Shown here: positions 50,751 through 62,364 of the stretch, piece by piece
How positions within the stretch are numbered: the first letter of the stretch is position 1
Layout: each line of letters starts with the position of its first letter
NCBI GenBank assembly: GCA_963931805.1
Contig: OZ007498.1
Location: 66,146,795-66,210,794 of the forward strand
Length of the DNA stretch: 64,000 nucleotides
Source of the DNA: Microdon myrmicae
Taxonomy: Eukaryota; Arthropoda; Insecta; Diptera; Syrphidae
Direction of reading: 5' to 3'
Position numbers and translations under genes: made by a program
The notes under the pieces: model-generated
What the model was told of the DNA's origin: nothing
What the model saw: only the letters and a program-made list of their open reading frames with translations
Database searches by the model: none

Positions 50751-51960
50751 ATCGTCATAAATTAGGTAACCTTATCGGCGCCCATGTCAGCCAGCGTACC
50801 CCACCACACACGTGCGCAGCACATTTTCCTGGCTTATCCACAGTCACTGCAGCCTTTTGTCCAACCGACAAAACCAGTTTACGCATCTCGCGTCTAGCCA
50901 CCAAAAACCGAATTCTCCAGCGTGTAAATATACACACAAAGAATTCGACCTTTTCTGATCGACAATCACCATTGTGTATTTAAATTGCTTTTAGCACCAG
51001 TTTCCCTAATGGCTTGCAGTCTATTTACACAGCTGGATGCACGTCTTCTATAATGCCCTTTGTTCTATTTCCTTTTCTCAGTTTCGTTTACCCATGATCT
51101 CGTAACATGAGTAAACAATGGATCAACTAGCACACTAGCTAAGATCAACCCAGAATGATCCTCTCCAATTCGCCACCACAAAGAGAAACTTCACGTTTCT
51201 CTCGAGAAAAGAAAACCCACCCCTAGCTGTGAGTGGACTCACCACGAGTCTCTCTAGGTTAACCCTTGAGTACAGCAGTCGAGATTCACCCACCGCGGAG
51301 TGCGCACTCCCCGGGAGTCGAGAAATAACCACCAACAAGCGCGCACACCACCAGACGAGTTTTTATCATCAGCTGGTGTGCGCACCGAAGTGTACCACGG
51401 GGTCGGAGTTAGACGCTCGCGAAAGAACGCAGTTCTTTAAAACGGCGCAGTTTAATTCCATGAATCTTGCGGTCGATATTGTAAATTGCGCCCAGTATCG
51501 TTTAAGAATGCACATGCCAATAACTAACTCAGTGCGAAAGTTGTAAAGTGGCTTAAATAAACACAAATAAATAATTGTGAAAGTGACCAAACCATCAACG
51601 ACCAATAAAGATCAGTCAGTTCAAATTCAATTAAAATAAATCAAACAAATACAAAGTCCAATTTAATCAGAAACAAAGTTAACTAAAAACAAATTAAATG
51701 TGATGTTAGAAACTAACGTTGAACCACCAAACAAGAGAATAATTATACTACAATAACTAGAGAACGAAAACCTTCTTGTAAATTGAAGCAAATTAATTAA
51801 AAAGGAAGAGTTAAAATTAAAAAAAACATTTATTACAAAACAACATCCTAGTGTTTTATTTTTCCTTATGCGAAGGGTTGGCGGCGGAACTCAGTTATTT
51901 ATTCAGTGAATCAGTGGCGTATTAGTGAACCCCGCCCGTGCCGGCACACCAACTAATAAC
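50751..51960 (+). mobile_element. LTR-like element, hairpin-rich
   Basis: Perfect stems at 51182-51189/51195-51202 (AGAGAAAC), 51229-51234/51237-51242 (GTGAGT), 51297-51310 (GGAGTGC/GCACTCC) and 51341-51350/51374-51383 (GCGCACACCA). GAATTC stems with a TGTAAATATACACA loop near 50908-50946 parallel those at 21500-21540. The right end, ACATCCTAGTGTTTTATTTTTCC near 51840-51870, is the R-U5-like signature. Boundaries approximate. Confidence 0.5.
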
Positions 51961-51989
51961 ACAGTTCTACAGTGGGGAAAGGTCGATTT

Positions 51990-52645
51990 CGACGATTTCA
52001 ATGCAACGAAGACGCAATATTCAACATTCACAAGGAAAAGTTCATCGTCGGTTCCACAGCTGATGGTGAATGGCTAGGCCATTGAATCTAAGGAAAGCAC
52101 GTCACCGTCTGTAAGAATGTATTATGGTATGAGCACGTGTCACTAGGGTCTAGAAAATTGAGTTTTCTCTTTAGAGGCAAAGAATATTTTACTCCGGCCC
52201 AACTTCTCCTGTATAAATCTCAAATTTGACCCGTGCTCGAATATTGTTCCCATGTTTGGAGCTCTGCTGCTAAGCATTCCTTCGACATACTTGAGAACGT
52301 ACAGAGACGGGCGATTCGCCCGATCGACACGACAGTGCAACATATATCGGGGCTGGAGGCGGTATCACATGGGATGGGGACCTTTGTCTGTTTTACACGG
52401 GGATATTATCACTGCGAATGTTCCTCAGATATTCGTGGTATTATACTGTGAAATTCTGTTTATTTGCCTTCCACAAGACAATCCGATGGGTCCAATCAGT
52501 TTGCAGATCATCTCTCGATGGTACGCACATCTATGTACAAAAACCTGTTCCGCTACAGAAACAGAAAGCTCCCGCGCGAGTATTTCCGACCCGTTACAAC
52601 CTGCAACGGTTCAAGAAGAACTTTAACCATTATTTAATGGCATCT
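51990..52645 (+). pseudogene. LINE RT C-terminal fragment
   Basis: Frames at 52000-52330 and 52418-52657: VPQLMVNG, YKSQI-PVLEYCSHVWSSAAKHSFDILENVQRRAI, then RVFPTRYNLQRFKKNFNHYL near the C-terminus. Several frameshifts. Plus-strand relative of 48140-48720. Confidence 0.7.
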
Positions 52646-53935
52646 TCATTCGATTAGTTTGGTTCCGAACATCAACAAGGTATTCGAGAAAATTATAAAT
52701 AAAGCATTGACTAACTGGTGTGAGGATAATGGTATTATTCCGAACAACCAGTTTGGTTTCCGATCTCAACATGACACAATTCATGGTGCGACAAAACTTG
52801 TTTCCGACATACAGTGGAACAAGGCGAAGCGATAATGCGCAGGGGCCTGTTTGGTTGACTTTCAAAAGGCTTTCAAAACCGTATGGTTAGAAGGGTTTGT
52901 ATATGATAATGGGTAAACAATTTGTAGTGAAATGTGGAGATATAATCTCTAACAACATCTTCCATATCAACAACGGCCTGCAACAGGGAGCAGTGAATTC
53001 TCCCATGTTATTTAACATTTACGCTAGTGATCTAGTGGGTTCTCCCAAGCACGCCATGCCGCCGACATTGTGGTGTATAGATCTGGAGAAAATATTGATG
53101 CCATCAACAGACTTCTGCAAGATGATTTTAACAAAATCAAACGTGTTTTCGATGACTGGAAATTAAAAATAAATTTCCAAAAAACAGCGACTATCCTTTT
53201 CAGAACGCCCCTGTCCAGTGCATCAAGGGATACAAAACGGAACTGGAAACAAATTTCCATTGCAGGAAGTAATAACCTTCCCCTATAGGTAAAAACTGTA
53301 GTCAGATACCTTGGTATCTGGCTTGATCAGTATCTTTACTTTGATAAGCATACAACAGCTTCTCTCACAGCAGTTAAAAACGCCTATGCAATGACACGAA
53401 TACTCTTCCGTAGTAGTTTTCTGGACCCCAAGGTGAAAATCATTTCATACTCAGCATTCATCCGACCAATATTAATGTATGGCTGCCCGGCATGGTATAA
53501 CATATCCCCATTATACATGGAGAAGTTTCGGGTGTTCGAGAGGCAGTGTTTGCGTTCCTGCCTCGGAGTGTACAGAACCCCAGAGTCGCAATACAAGAAA
53601 TACTATCCCAATAAAGTCCTGTATAACAAATCAGGACAAAACAGAATAGATAACTTCATTATCGAGATTATCCATGGTCACACAATTGGGGCAATATGCA
53701 GTCAAAATGAATTCATTTCGGGAGCATTCTATCCCAATGATATGTATATGGAGAATACTCTCCAGACTGGGTTCATTCTCCCAAAAGCGTTCCCTTTCTT
53801 GGATAAAAAAGGACTTATCCAAGAGTCCCTATTCTTTACCACTATTTCCATGGTGCCAGTAATACACGAATTCTCCATGATAACGATATCTCTAATATTC
53901 CAGATCGCCTGCGTTTTAATATGGTGATCGGTGAA
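52646..53935 (+). pseudogene. Jockey RT fragment, relative of the 736-6450 element
   Basis: Pieces: PNNQFGFRSQHDTIHGATKLVSD-like sequence (52740-52830), GKQFVVKCGDIISNN and GLQQGAVNSPMLFN (52905-53010), then after shifts DFNKIKRVFDDWKLKINFQK (53120-53175), and 53391-53927 with RPILMYGCPAWYNI and ECLGVYRTPES-like C-terminal sequence ending DKKGLIQESL. The catalytic YADD region is damaged at about 53040-53060. Both ends truncated. Confidence 0.85.
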
Positions 53936-54129
53936 AAAGATAAGTGTTACGTCAGTAATCGTTCCATCGTCTTTGTTCTGGCGAGGGCTTGACTCGGCTG
54001 CCTTGTGGATGGAAAATTTAAATAATCTAAGTGTAAACAAAAAATAATCGACTTGAATATTGAGTTTCAATTCAGTTTGATTTGAAGGCCAATTGCATGC
54101 ACCTGAGTTATAGTTTCTGATCGAATACA
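53936..54129. other. Spacer
   Basis: No feature. Confidence 0.35.
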
Positions 54130-54830
54130 CCCGGTGTGTAAACCCAGTTTCTCTTCGACGGTGGTGTCTTCGGCTAGTTTCGAAGTTGACCATCGTAGAA
54201 ACCGAAGAGAGAAAAAACAGAAACCGTCGTTGGAGCGGGATATAGAACAGAGGAAAAGAAAAATAGAGTGTGGAAGGGGGACCGTTGTGACGGTCTTTGT
54301 TCGAATGCGTGACGTTTTTTTCGTTAGAGCAGAGTCGGAAGTAAGAGTTGTTAGAGGCAGGGAATCACTGTGTCCCTGAGCTGGCGAGTTGTGTAAATGG
54401 AGTCTTTTACGTGTCGTTAAAGTTATGTTTTGGTTGTTCAGTAAAAAGTCGAAAAGTCAGATATCCTAAGTGGACTTTATTATTAACCGTCGGATGTTTT
54501 CTGTTTTTAAAAACGTTGCAAGAGGAAGAGGGAGAGACTGGATTTGGTAACGTCGGGATCGCATTCACTGTGAAAAATCGAAAAGGGGATTGTTCAAGTC
54601 CCGTCGTGGTTAAAGGTCGCACCGAATATGAGAGTGTGGAGAGACTGGAAGGAGCCCACAGGAACATCTATCAATAAGGAAAAATTAATTGTGCAATCTT
54701 CAGAACAATAAAGTTTGAAGTGGTTAATTAAAAACCAAAGGGAGGAATTACGTGTCGAGTGTTTTAATTGCGGAGAGACCGGGAACGACCCCGAGGAACG
54801 GTAGGGTACCACCCACGAACACAAGGTATG
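54130..54830 (+). mobile_element. LTR-like element
   Basis: Stem GACCGT/ACGGTC at about 54280-54295. AATAAAG at about 54707 followed by GAGTGTTTTAATTGCGG, as in the other LTR-like ends. No coding content; boundaries uncertain. Confidence 0.4.
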
Positions 54831-55180
54831 GTCTTTTAATTATCCTAGTACTAACACCGTCGGCGAATATAGTACAACTTGACGCAATTACCGCCGCAAC
54901 ACCCATATAAATCATGCCGCATTCCAAATTAACACAACATATTTAAAATAACTCAACTTACTATCTGAAACCCACAACTTATTTTGGCGCAACCTCTTAC
55001 AATGAAATACCAATAAAAGTAACACAGGATAGCTCGAGCTAAATATCTAACAGATTTCGTACAGCATACTCCCATTAAGAAGAAAATACAACATATTTCG
55101 ACAAGCAAATAAGTTATAACATAATTACGCAAAAAATAACACGACATAAGTCAATAAAAGATCGATCCCATTCCAACTGG
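54831..55180. other. No gene recognised
   Basis: AT-rich; nothing supported. Confidence 0.45.
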
Positions 55181-55636
55181 TGGTGGATCAGTGATGAAGA
55201 TAGGACTATACATCCCCAAACATAGTATGCGTCTCAGGCGCACCGCTTTCCTTCCACCGATCATCTCAATATTTTTTTTTTTAATTTCTAATTTTAATTT
55301 AATTTTAATTTTTAATTTTTTTATTTTTATTTGTATTGCTTGTCTATGTTTGTACGTTTTGTATCGTTTTTTTTTATATTGCTTGTCGACCCCATATATT
55401 TGTAATTAAAAAAAAAACAAAAACAAAAATTAATAAAAAATACATGATATAGAAAAAATAGAATGATTTTTAAAAAGCAAATATATCAATTATTGTGACA
55501 TGTTATAAAAACGTTAGTTATTGTACACCGAAGGCATAAGAAAAATGATAATGTATAATTGTAAAATATGAGTTAACATTTAGTCTTAAGTAAAATCTGT
55601 AATTGAATTGTTAAATAAATGTGGAGATAAAATAAA
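55181..55636 (+). mobile_element. LINE-type 3' UTR with A-rich end
   Basis: CCATTCCAACTGGTGGTGGATC at the start, a T-rich then AT-rich stretch, and an A-rich end (AATAAATGTGGAGATAAAATAAAAAAAA). Looks like the 3' UTR of a LINE inserted into a Jockey fragment that resumes at 55640; no coding part remains. Confidence 0.4.
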
Positions 55637-55750
55637 AAAAAAGGTCTAACGGTCCCCATTACCCAAACTCTCACCTGTATGAAGGTGCCTCCATTATCCC
55701 TATCGACGACTACTTGCCTGAATTAGCATACAAGTACCTCGAAACCGCCC
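55637..55750 (+). pseudogene. Jockey family 2 C-terminal fragment
   Basis: Encodes HYPNSHLYEGASIIPIDDYL-like sequence and YKYLET, matching the C-terminus of copies 1 and 2, here in plus orientation. Confidence 0.75.
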
Positions 55751-56744
55751 ATATTGTAGTTCGGTTCGCTTCCGTGCTTCTCGATCAACGAGGAAGAGAA
55801 ACGAACGACGGAATCCTGTGTGGAATCCGGATGATTAAAACGCGTTCACTAAACACATCCGGAAAAAGACGGTACCACCGATAACCAACGCGACCAGTGT
55901 TGTTACTCGAAGGAAGTTTAAAAGTAAAACAGTTGATGTTCCTTAGTACCTGAACTTTATTTGTATTTCACTCTTTATTTCGATTTTCACTTATTACACT
56001 CTTAAATACGTTCCTATTTGTACACTAAATTATATTTTAAAAGCGATAACTTCTCCGCTTAATACTTAATATGTTTTTAATAACTAACTGAAAATGCGTT
56101 TTTAAGGACGATGCCTTCTCCGGTTAACCGCGACTCTTCAACTCACTTTTTCAACTGTTCACCTTCTCACTTCAAAATTCTTATTTTCAAATATCTTTAT
56201 GTTCTTTCGAAGGTCAAGACGCATCGCCCTTATCGTTTCATCCTTTCTTGGGGTTTTTGTTTATATTAGCCATCCGGCCACAAGATCCGTGGGAATTGGT
56301 TGTTAGTTTAGGATCTGGGAATCCGTGTCTATTAGCAAATCATAAAACATCTGGTATGCGTTTGGATGTTTATGATTGCAGGAATTGTGTGCCGGCGTAT
56401 TGAATAGATATGCCTTTGTGCACTTTTAGGTTTTGGATCTTGTAGGTTTTTTAGGTGCTCATTGCTTTTAGCATACATAGGAAAATAACGCATTATGCTG
56501 TTTGATTTTAGGAAATAGAATCGAACAAATGCATTGAATTGAATAAATGAATTTGAATTCAATAAATGAGAATTTGAACGTTTAGTTCGATTTGGTTTGA
56601 CAATGTTATGTTCGGAATATCAAATGGATTTTGTTATAGGTAGGATGAAAATGTAATGAGGGAGGAAAATGTAATGTGGGAGAAAAATGTATTGTGGGAG
56701 GAAAATGGTAGGGCTTCTTGGAGCACTACACCCAGAACAGCGAG
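55751..56744 (-). mobile_element. LTR-like element (minus orientation)
   Basis: Reverse strand AATAAAG near 55963 and CATCAACTGTTTTACTTT near 55930 resemble the R-U5 signature. The stem AAGCG/CGCTT is near 56040-56062. Short repeats GGGAGGAAAATGTA at 56665-56710. No gene. Confidence 0.4.
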
Positions 56745-56890
56745 AACCTACTTGCACGGGAGACTCGTGTTATTGACCCTTTTTTCTTTCGATCCCTTCG
56801 AATCTGAGCGCTACAATTTCTTGTAGAGTACAAAACTGAAAAAAGCACCCTGCCCAACAACATTCTCCTCTATAATAGAGGAATAGTCAG
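56745..56890 (+). mobile_element. Jockey family 2 3' UTR fragment
   Basis: CTACTTGCACGGGAGACTCG to CCTCTATAATAGAGG matches the 3' UTR of copy 1 in plus orientation. Confidence 0.75.
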
Positions 56891-56901
56891 TCTATATTTG
56901 G

Positions 56902-56921
56902 CTCAGAGTGTCCACTTGGGA
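56902..56921 (-). repeat. 20-bp inverted match to 11649-11668
   Basis: CTCAGAGTGTCCACTTGGGA is the exact reverse complement of 11649-11668. Part of an otherwise diverged shared repeat. Confidence 0.7.
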
Positions 56922-57199
56922 CGAGCAAGTGCAGATTCTATCGCATATAAGTTCGAGTTTAAGACATTTTTGTTGAGCCCACAAATCAACAATCTGAGAA
57001 TAGATAAAATAAAATACATTCTGTCAAATATCTACCCGGAATTTGTTATTTGAAATTCCTGCGTAAGCCTGTTACATTTCTTTTTGTCATTACGTTGGCA
57101 CCACGATGAGACACAATGACGTCAACTTTGAGCGCAATTTGTCGATTAGTTTGCTTACAACTGCTGAGTTTGTTGGTTCACTTCAAGTATGGTTTACGA

Positions 57200-57723
57200 T
57201 TTTTATAAAGGATGATTTGGTTGAGCGCGCAAGGCTAATAACCTTGCCCGAAAAAACAAATTATTATGGATAATTTAACAAGTCTCGGATAAGGACCGGA
57301 TATCGGTGGAGAGACTTGCTAAATAAGGCCAAACCGGATCCCGGTTGTAGTGCCGATGATGATGATGATGATAATTTGGTTGAGCAAAGAGTTTGGATTA
57401 CATTTTATGTTTCCAACGGAATTTGTTGTGCGGGATGGTTGAAAATATTGGTTAAGACTTGTGGTGACTCAGTTTTATCGAAAACATAAGTGTATGAAAC
57501 TTCGTTAAGGTGAAAGAATTGGTGCTTGAAAATCGTCTTCATATGAGAGAACTTGCACAAGAGCTAAACATTTCACACAAATCAGTTCGTAAGATTTTGG
57601 CCCATATATTGGAGAAGATGCTGCGTCGCAGCAAGGTATGTTCCAAAAGAGCTCAACTTTTTTCAAAAAAGTGCATCAAAACGCGGTGGCTGAAGACATG
57701 CTTTCTAAAATCGCCAGTGACTC
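57200..57723 (+). pseudogene. mariner transposase, N-terminal half
   Basis: ELVLENRLHMRELAQELNISHKSVRKIL is the helix-turn-helix DNA-binding region; after a frameshift QNAVAEDMLSKIASDS. The frame joins the C-terminal half across the LTR insertion (the DS/TF junction). Upstream N-terminus decayed with stops. The DDE catalytic Asp residues lie in the second half. Confidence 0.8.
57215..57385 (+). mobile_element. LINE 3'-tail insertion in mariner, 12-bp TSD
   Basis: ATTTGGTTGAGC at 57215-57226 and 57374-57385. The insert 57227-57373 shares its 3' half with 24927-25035 and ends CCGATGATGATGATGATGATA, a (GAT)n tail. Confidence 0.85.
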
Positions 57724-57854
57724 TGTGGGGGTGATGGTATGGATGCCGGCGTACGGCACGGGTTCACTGTCATCCCCAACGATATTCTGCCGTGAATTGT
57801 TCTCGAGAATGGTAAAATCAAACGGAAAAATGAAACACCAGCAATATGTTGTTT

Positions 57855-58036
57855 TGAAATGCGTTTATTGCTCACTGTTTGTCTTTTACTATATTGTAGG
57901 ATTAGTTTGGCCTTTTTACAAAAAACTATTGGACACCTTTTGTGTTTCTGAAATTCGTTTATTGTGCACTGTTTGTACTTTACTATATTGTAGGATTAGT
58001 TTGGTCTTTTTACAGGAAAACTATTGGACACTTTCG
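57855..58036 (+). repeat. Tandem repeat, 94-bp period, two units
   Basis: Units start at 57855 and 57949 (TGAAATGCG / TGAAATTCG) and share TTTACTATATTGTAGGATTAG. Inside the solo LTR. Confidence 0.85.
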
Positions 58037-58772
58037 TAAGTACTTAATGTTATTTTCCATCAAAGGGACTAGTGCCTATGGTTGTTGGGTACCGCCCTGT
58101 GTGTTTGGATACCGTCAATTTAGGCTGCTTAAACTCATCCTATTTCGTAGGGTTTACGGCTAGATTTACGCGGAAGAAAACAACTAAACTTCTCCGAGTC
58201 GGAAAGGTACAGCACTCGCAACGCGCTTGACGTTACTTGAACTCGATGCAAACTGATGCACACTCTGGTGCAACAACCCGACCTCAATGTGTGCGCATTC
58301 CTCAGCGGTTGACAATCGACTGACTAAAAGGGAGGTACCTCGCGTGGCGCGAAGCGGCGTGGCCAGCCGCGGTGGCGGTGGGACAACGCTGAGGCGCGTG
58401 TGCCCGCAGCGGTGGTTGTGAAGCGACTGTTGAATGAATGCAAGAATCTATTAGGGTGTCGTGGCAGTGGAGTCATCGCTAAGTGAACTCACTGCCGCTT
58501 ACTAAGAATGCGGAGAAGGGTTGCTATACGTACATAGAGAATTTGTTTCGGGCAATTTCTGCCGTACAAGCTGAATTAGATTCCTCTGTTGCTGTGTGTA
58601 CGTAGAAATCGGTTTCGGAGACATAACCAAGTATGGACATGGGTTGTCGGTTAGACAAAGGAACGTGGGTCTTGGTCGTTGCGATGGTTGTTTCGTGGAA
58701 ATGCAATGCATCGTGCTGGTGACTTACCAGTGAGGAGAATTGGTATTATTTCAGATGGTTTAGGTAGGATGG

Positions 58773-58990
58773 GAGCCGAAATGGTTTTCGGGGAAGCTAA
58801 ATGCTGCTTGGTTACAAGCGAAGAAAATGGTTTGAGTAGGAAGTGAGTCGGCATGGATTTCGGGGAAAATTAAATGTTGCTTGGTTGTGAGCGAGAACAA
58901 TGGTTTAAGTAAGAAATGAGCCGGAATGGTTTTTGAGGGAAACTAAATGCAGTTTGGTGTAGATGATTTAAAATGTATTCTGTTGTAGGT
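58773..58990 (+). repeat. Tandem repeat, 72-73-bp period, about three units
   Basis: Units begin at about 58773, 58845 and 58918 (GAGYCGGMATGG). Shorter degenerate repeats (ATTGCAG...GGGAAT) continue to about 59130. Confidence 0.8.
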
Positions 58991-59222
58991 TTTAAAAATG
59001 CATTCTATTACCGATTGGGAATTGCAGGTTGGGGAATAGATTCTTTGCAAGTTTGGGAATGTATGCTATTGCAGATTTAGGAGTGGATGCTGTTGCAGAT
59101 TGGGAAATGTATTCTTGCAAGTTGAATGGGGCGTTGGGCTATGGTGACGCGCTGTTAGCGATCTAAATTAGGTAGGAATTGTGGGTTGGTTCTCCGTGTG
59201 ATATACAGAACCCCCACAACTC

Positions 59223-59800
59223 CACATTCATGCAGCGCATCATAACTGGTGACAAGACGTGGGTATGCGAGTAATACATGCAAACAAGTCAACAATTATC
59301 CGAATGGCGATACAAAAACGTGTCGAAACTGGAAAATCACGACAAGGTCGATCAAAAATTAAGGTTAATTTCACAGTTTTCTTCGATTATCGTGGTGTGG
59401 TGCACTATGAATTCCTTCCGTAAGGTCACACAGTGAATGAGGGATACTACTTAGGCACTATCAAGCGTTTGCGATAGAGTGTTCGTCAAAAGAGACCGGA
59501 TTTGTGGAAAGTCAAATCTTGGATTTCGTATCACAATAATGCACCATTTCACAAAGCTACAATTGTGGGCGGATTTTATACCACAAACTCAACGAGCACA
59601 GTATTGTCCAGGTATTCCCTGTGACTTTTTCCTGTTTCCCAAACTGAAGTTGCCACTTCGAGGAACAGGTTTCGAGTCGAATGGAGCCATATAAGAACAA
59701 TCGAAGAAGGAGTTCAAATTGTTCCCGGGCGCGGTCTATACAAAAAGGGTACTGGCTCGGAAGGGGCCTACTTTGAAGGTGGTCAAATAAATTTTGAAGA
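59223..59800 (+). pseudogene. mariner transposase, C-terminal half
   Basis: RIITGDKTWVCEY (first catalytic Asp motif, near-perfect) and QLSEWRYKN, then after shifts SWISYHNNAPFH-like sequence and CDFFLFPKLKLPLRGTGFES, the mariner D,D34D region with the FFLFPKL landmark. Ends near 59790 before the inverted repeat. Stops and frameshifts throughout. Confidence 0.85.
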
Positions 59801-59857
59801 TTAATTCAAATTTGTTGTTTTATTGAGAAATTCCGGGTAGACATTGGACAGAATGTA

Positions 59858-61745
59858 TGATTATAGAATAGAAATGGAATAATGACTTGGCAGAAACTTC
59901 GGGAAATTGGTTGGGAAGTTTTGAAGCATCAACCTTATAGTCCCAACCTTGTAACAAGCTATTGTGATCTTCTTTTGGCATTCGAAAACTTCTGTCTTTC
60001 GCTAAGGCTTAATGCTTCTATAAGAGAGGCATTACGAAGTTACCTTTAAATTGGCAAGAAATCATAGAACAAACGGACGGTCCCCTGTTAGGTATTATGT
60101 TAAGTAATACTTGAAAGTAAGAATTCTGATTTGCCCATGAGTTTCATTGTGCGATTTTTTCTTCGTCCTGATGTGACGAATTGATTTTCATCTTCGAGAA
60201 AAAAAAATGTATGCGATAAATTGTACGTTTTAATAATAATGTGACTAATGATTCCAGACTCCACGAACATCTAGTACTATTATAGAAGCCCATTATTTAT
60301 TCATAACCTTTAGCCTATCTACTACACTATGTCCCTACATCCCATCACTGTTTTACTATTGCGATGACCCTTAAAATTCTTGAGTGTCGCATCTTTTTTT
60401 CTGCATATGACGACAAACAATGTTAAGATTCAGTACACGACGTTTTTCTTGTGGACATTGACTTTCTGATGTCATTCCCATAATATTCATTTATCTGGCT
60501 CGCATTCTGAAAACTCAAATAGCCCATCAATGTTTGATCCAATAAAAGTATAAATAAAATTACAGATCCATTCGTCTTCACGTTTGTCTGTTTATCCTCT
60601 TGCCAGTCAACGGCAATCACAGATTCACGTCTTACGCCAACGGAAAATGTAGACAATCGTAATCCTCCTATGGGCGGCAGCATTAAGGAATACATTCACA
60701 AGCTACTTGAAGAAGCAAGCTATCCTCCTCCAAATATACTTTACGAAAAAGCAAACATTTCTGACTCTGGACTTCCAGCGAACATCATTTATCCCGTCTT
60801 CCGTCTTCCGGCTGTGTGCCTCATGCCTTGGTCCAGCTCTTTACAGCATCAGGATATAACTCAATTCTATATTTATTGCTTTTCATATTAGTTCACTTGA
60901 TGTCGAAAATTGAGTTTTGAAACGTTTCCTTGGGCTGATTGTGCCGTTGACAATGGGATTATCTGATTTTCGTGGTCTTTGTTTGCGGTGCGGAAGATGT
61001 GGGCACCTGCCGATGGGGATCTTACTCTCCGACATTCATCCATTATTGAGAGTGCAATAATCATTTGTGATGGTCATTGGTCATTTGTTGTCTCATTGCC
61101 AACACACGTGAATCCTGTATCCTGTCAGTTGCACGTATCTCTTTGTATTGTATTGTATGCATCTTTGAAAGTGATACCGGGTACATATGACTCCCACGTG
61201 ATAGGTAATCTGATCGGATGTGATTGTATACTCGTGGGAAATTTGCTTCTAGTGGGATGAACACCGTTTTGAATTCCCTACTGCGGAAATGTGGGGTTTT
61301 TATACCTTAACTATATTTTATCTGGTGGAAAATAAAATAACAAATTTGAGGCGATATCCATACTCCCATTGGAATCACCATCACCTTTTTATTCTAGTAC
61401 AAACACTTGTGCAATTCAATGTTCATTTTTTACCTCTCAACTTATTTTTGAAAATTGGATTAAAAATTCGGATTGATGGGATGCTCATTTCGTGTGTTGA
61501 TGTGAAGCGTATTCATATTTCATAAAAATGCTTAATAGATTAAAAACCTTTTTAAAGGATGAACGGATGTTAATATTTTCTTTTCGTATAATAAATGACA
61601 CACTAAAACAGTTGCCATATTTGTAAAGTTTTACCACAGAGAGCATGACGTTTTAATATGATATCAAAAACCCTATTTTCGTTACGAAAGTTCTGGTTAT
61701 AAGAATTGTGGCTATGGATATTTTGAAGGTTGGATTAACAGTGGG
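59858..61745. other. No gene recognised
   Basis: About 1.9 kb of AT-rich sequence. The open frame 60670-60891 (GGSIKEYIHKLLEEASYPPPN) has no family I recognise and no clear context. Possibly unique intergenic DNA. Confidence 0.5.
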
Positions 61746-61749
61746 TCCA

Positions 61750-62205
61750 AAAAGTAAGACTTGTATTAAATTTTTTCTAATCATTTTTTATTATTCCAAA
61801 TCTATTTCGTCGCCTTCAAAATAATCTGCAATACAATATTCTTATTTTAAGGTTTTTTTCGATCTTCGAAACACTTGTAATAGTCCATTTCTGGAGTGGT
61901 TTTTAAAGCGCGTACCAATTCAGCCGATATCTCTTTAATCTACCCCAAACGCTGTCTCCGGAGCAGTCTCTAGAGCTTTGGGAATATCCAAAAGTCACTC
62001 GGCGGTGCATCGGCTGAATACGGTGATCGTGGAACAATGTTGGTAAAATATTTAGTGAAAAACTCCCGAAGAACCAATGCAGTGTGGGATGGCGCATTGT
62101 CGTGATCCAAAAACCATGACTGGTCTTACCACAATTTTGGCCTCTTTTCGCGAAAAGCTTCACGCAAACGATGCACAACATTCAAATAATATTCCTTGTA
62201 ATTTA
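61750..62205 (-). pseudogene. mariner/Tc1-type transposase fragment (minus)
   Basis: Minus frames hold FREKRPKLWQ-like, HDNAPSHTAL-like and IVPRSPYSAD-like sequence, then SDFWIFPK and, near the end, CIADYFEGDEIDLE, typical of mariner C-termini. CCAAAAAGTAAGACTTG at 61755-61771 may be its terminal repeat. Distinct from the mariner at 57 kb. Confidence 0.7.
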
Positions 62206-62335
62206 GGGATAGCTCTTACAGGGTTAGTTCAAGGGGCCTCTAACTATTTGGATGGAGGTATGGTGGGTCGGTCTTGGGTGTGGTAGAGAAAGCCGATTAT
62301 GTCTTTGGCGCCAGATAAGCTGCCTTTGGTAGGTA
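62206..62335 (-). mobile_element. Jockey family 2 3'-tail fragment
   Basis: GGGTTAGTTCAAGGGGCCTCTAACTA...GATGGAGGTATGGTG and CTTGGGTGTGGTAGAGAAAGC match 22676-22770 and 7290-7360. Confidence 0.65.
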
Positions 62336-62339
62336 TATA

Positions 62340-62364
62340 TGTTTGTTGTTGTTGTTGTTGAATA
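62340..62364 (+). repeat. (GTT)n microsatellite
   Basis: Five to six GTT units at the border of the next element. Confidence 0.7.

Larger units (their letters stand above)
57724..59218 (-). mobile_element. Solo LTR-like element (1495 bp) in mariner, 4-bp TSD
   Basis: ACTC at 57720-57723 and 59219-59222 is the TSD. The ends TGTGGGGGT / ACCCCCACA give TG...CA. In minus orientation a poly(A) signal AATAAACGC lies near 57870, then GCTGGTGTTTCATTTTTCCG, the R-U5-like signature of the other LTR-like elements. Contains two tandem repeat arrays. No coding region. Confidence 0.85.
57017..59855 (+). mobile_element. mariner-type transposon with two nested insertions
   Basis: Terminal inverted repeats of about 28 bp (CATTCTGTCAAATATCTACC... 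at 57017 and its near-complement ending at 59855) with TA target duplication at 57015-57016 and 59856-59857. Subtracting the nested LINE tail (57227-57373) and the 1495-bp LTR (57724-59218) with their TSDs leaves about 1.18 kb, slightly short of a usual 1.3-kb mariner. Confidence 0.9.

Noticed and set aside
57855..58990. Regular direct repeats as a possible CRISPR array
   Set aside because: Tandem units without spacers, long period, inside an LTR-like element in a eukaryotic genome.
60670..60891. 73-codon frame GGSIKEYIHKLLEEAS... that looks protein-like
   Set aside because: No ATG with clear context, no recognisable family, no exon partners; kept only as unassigned sequence.
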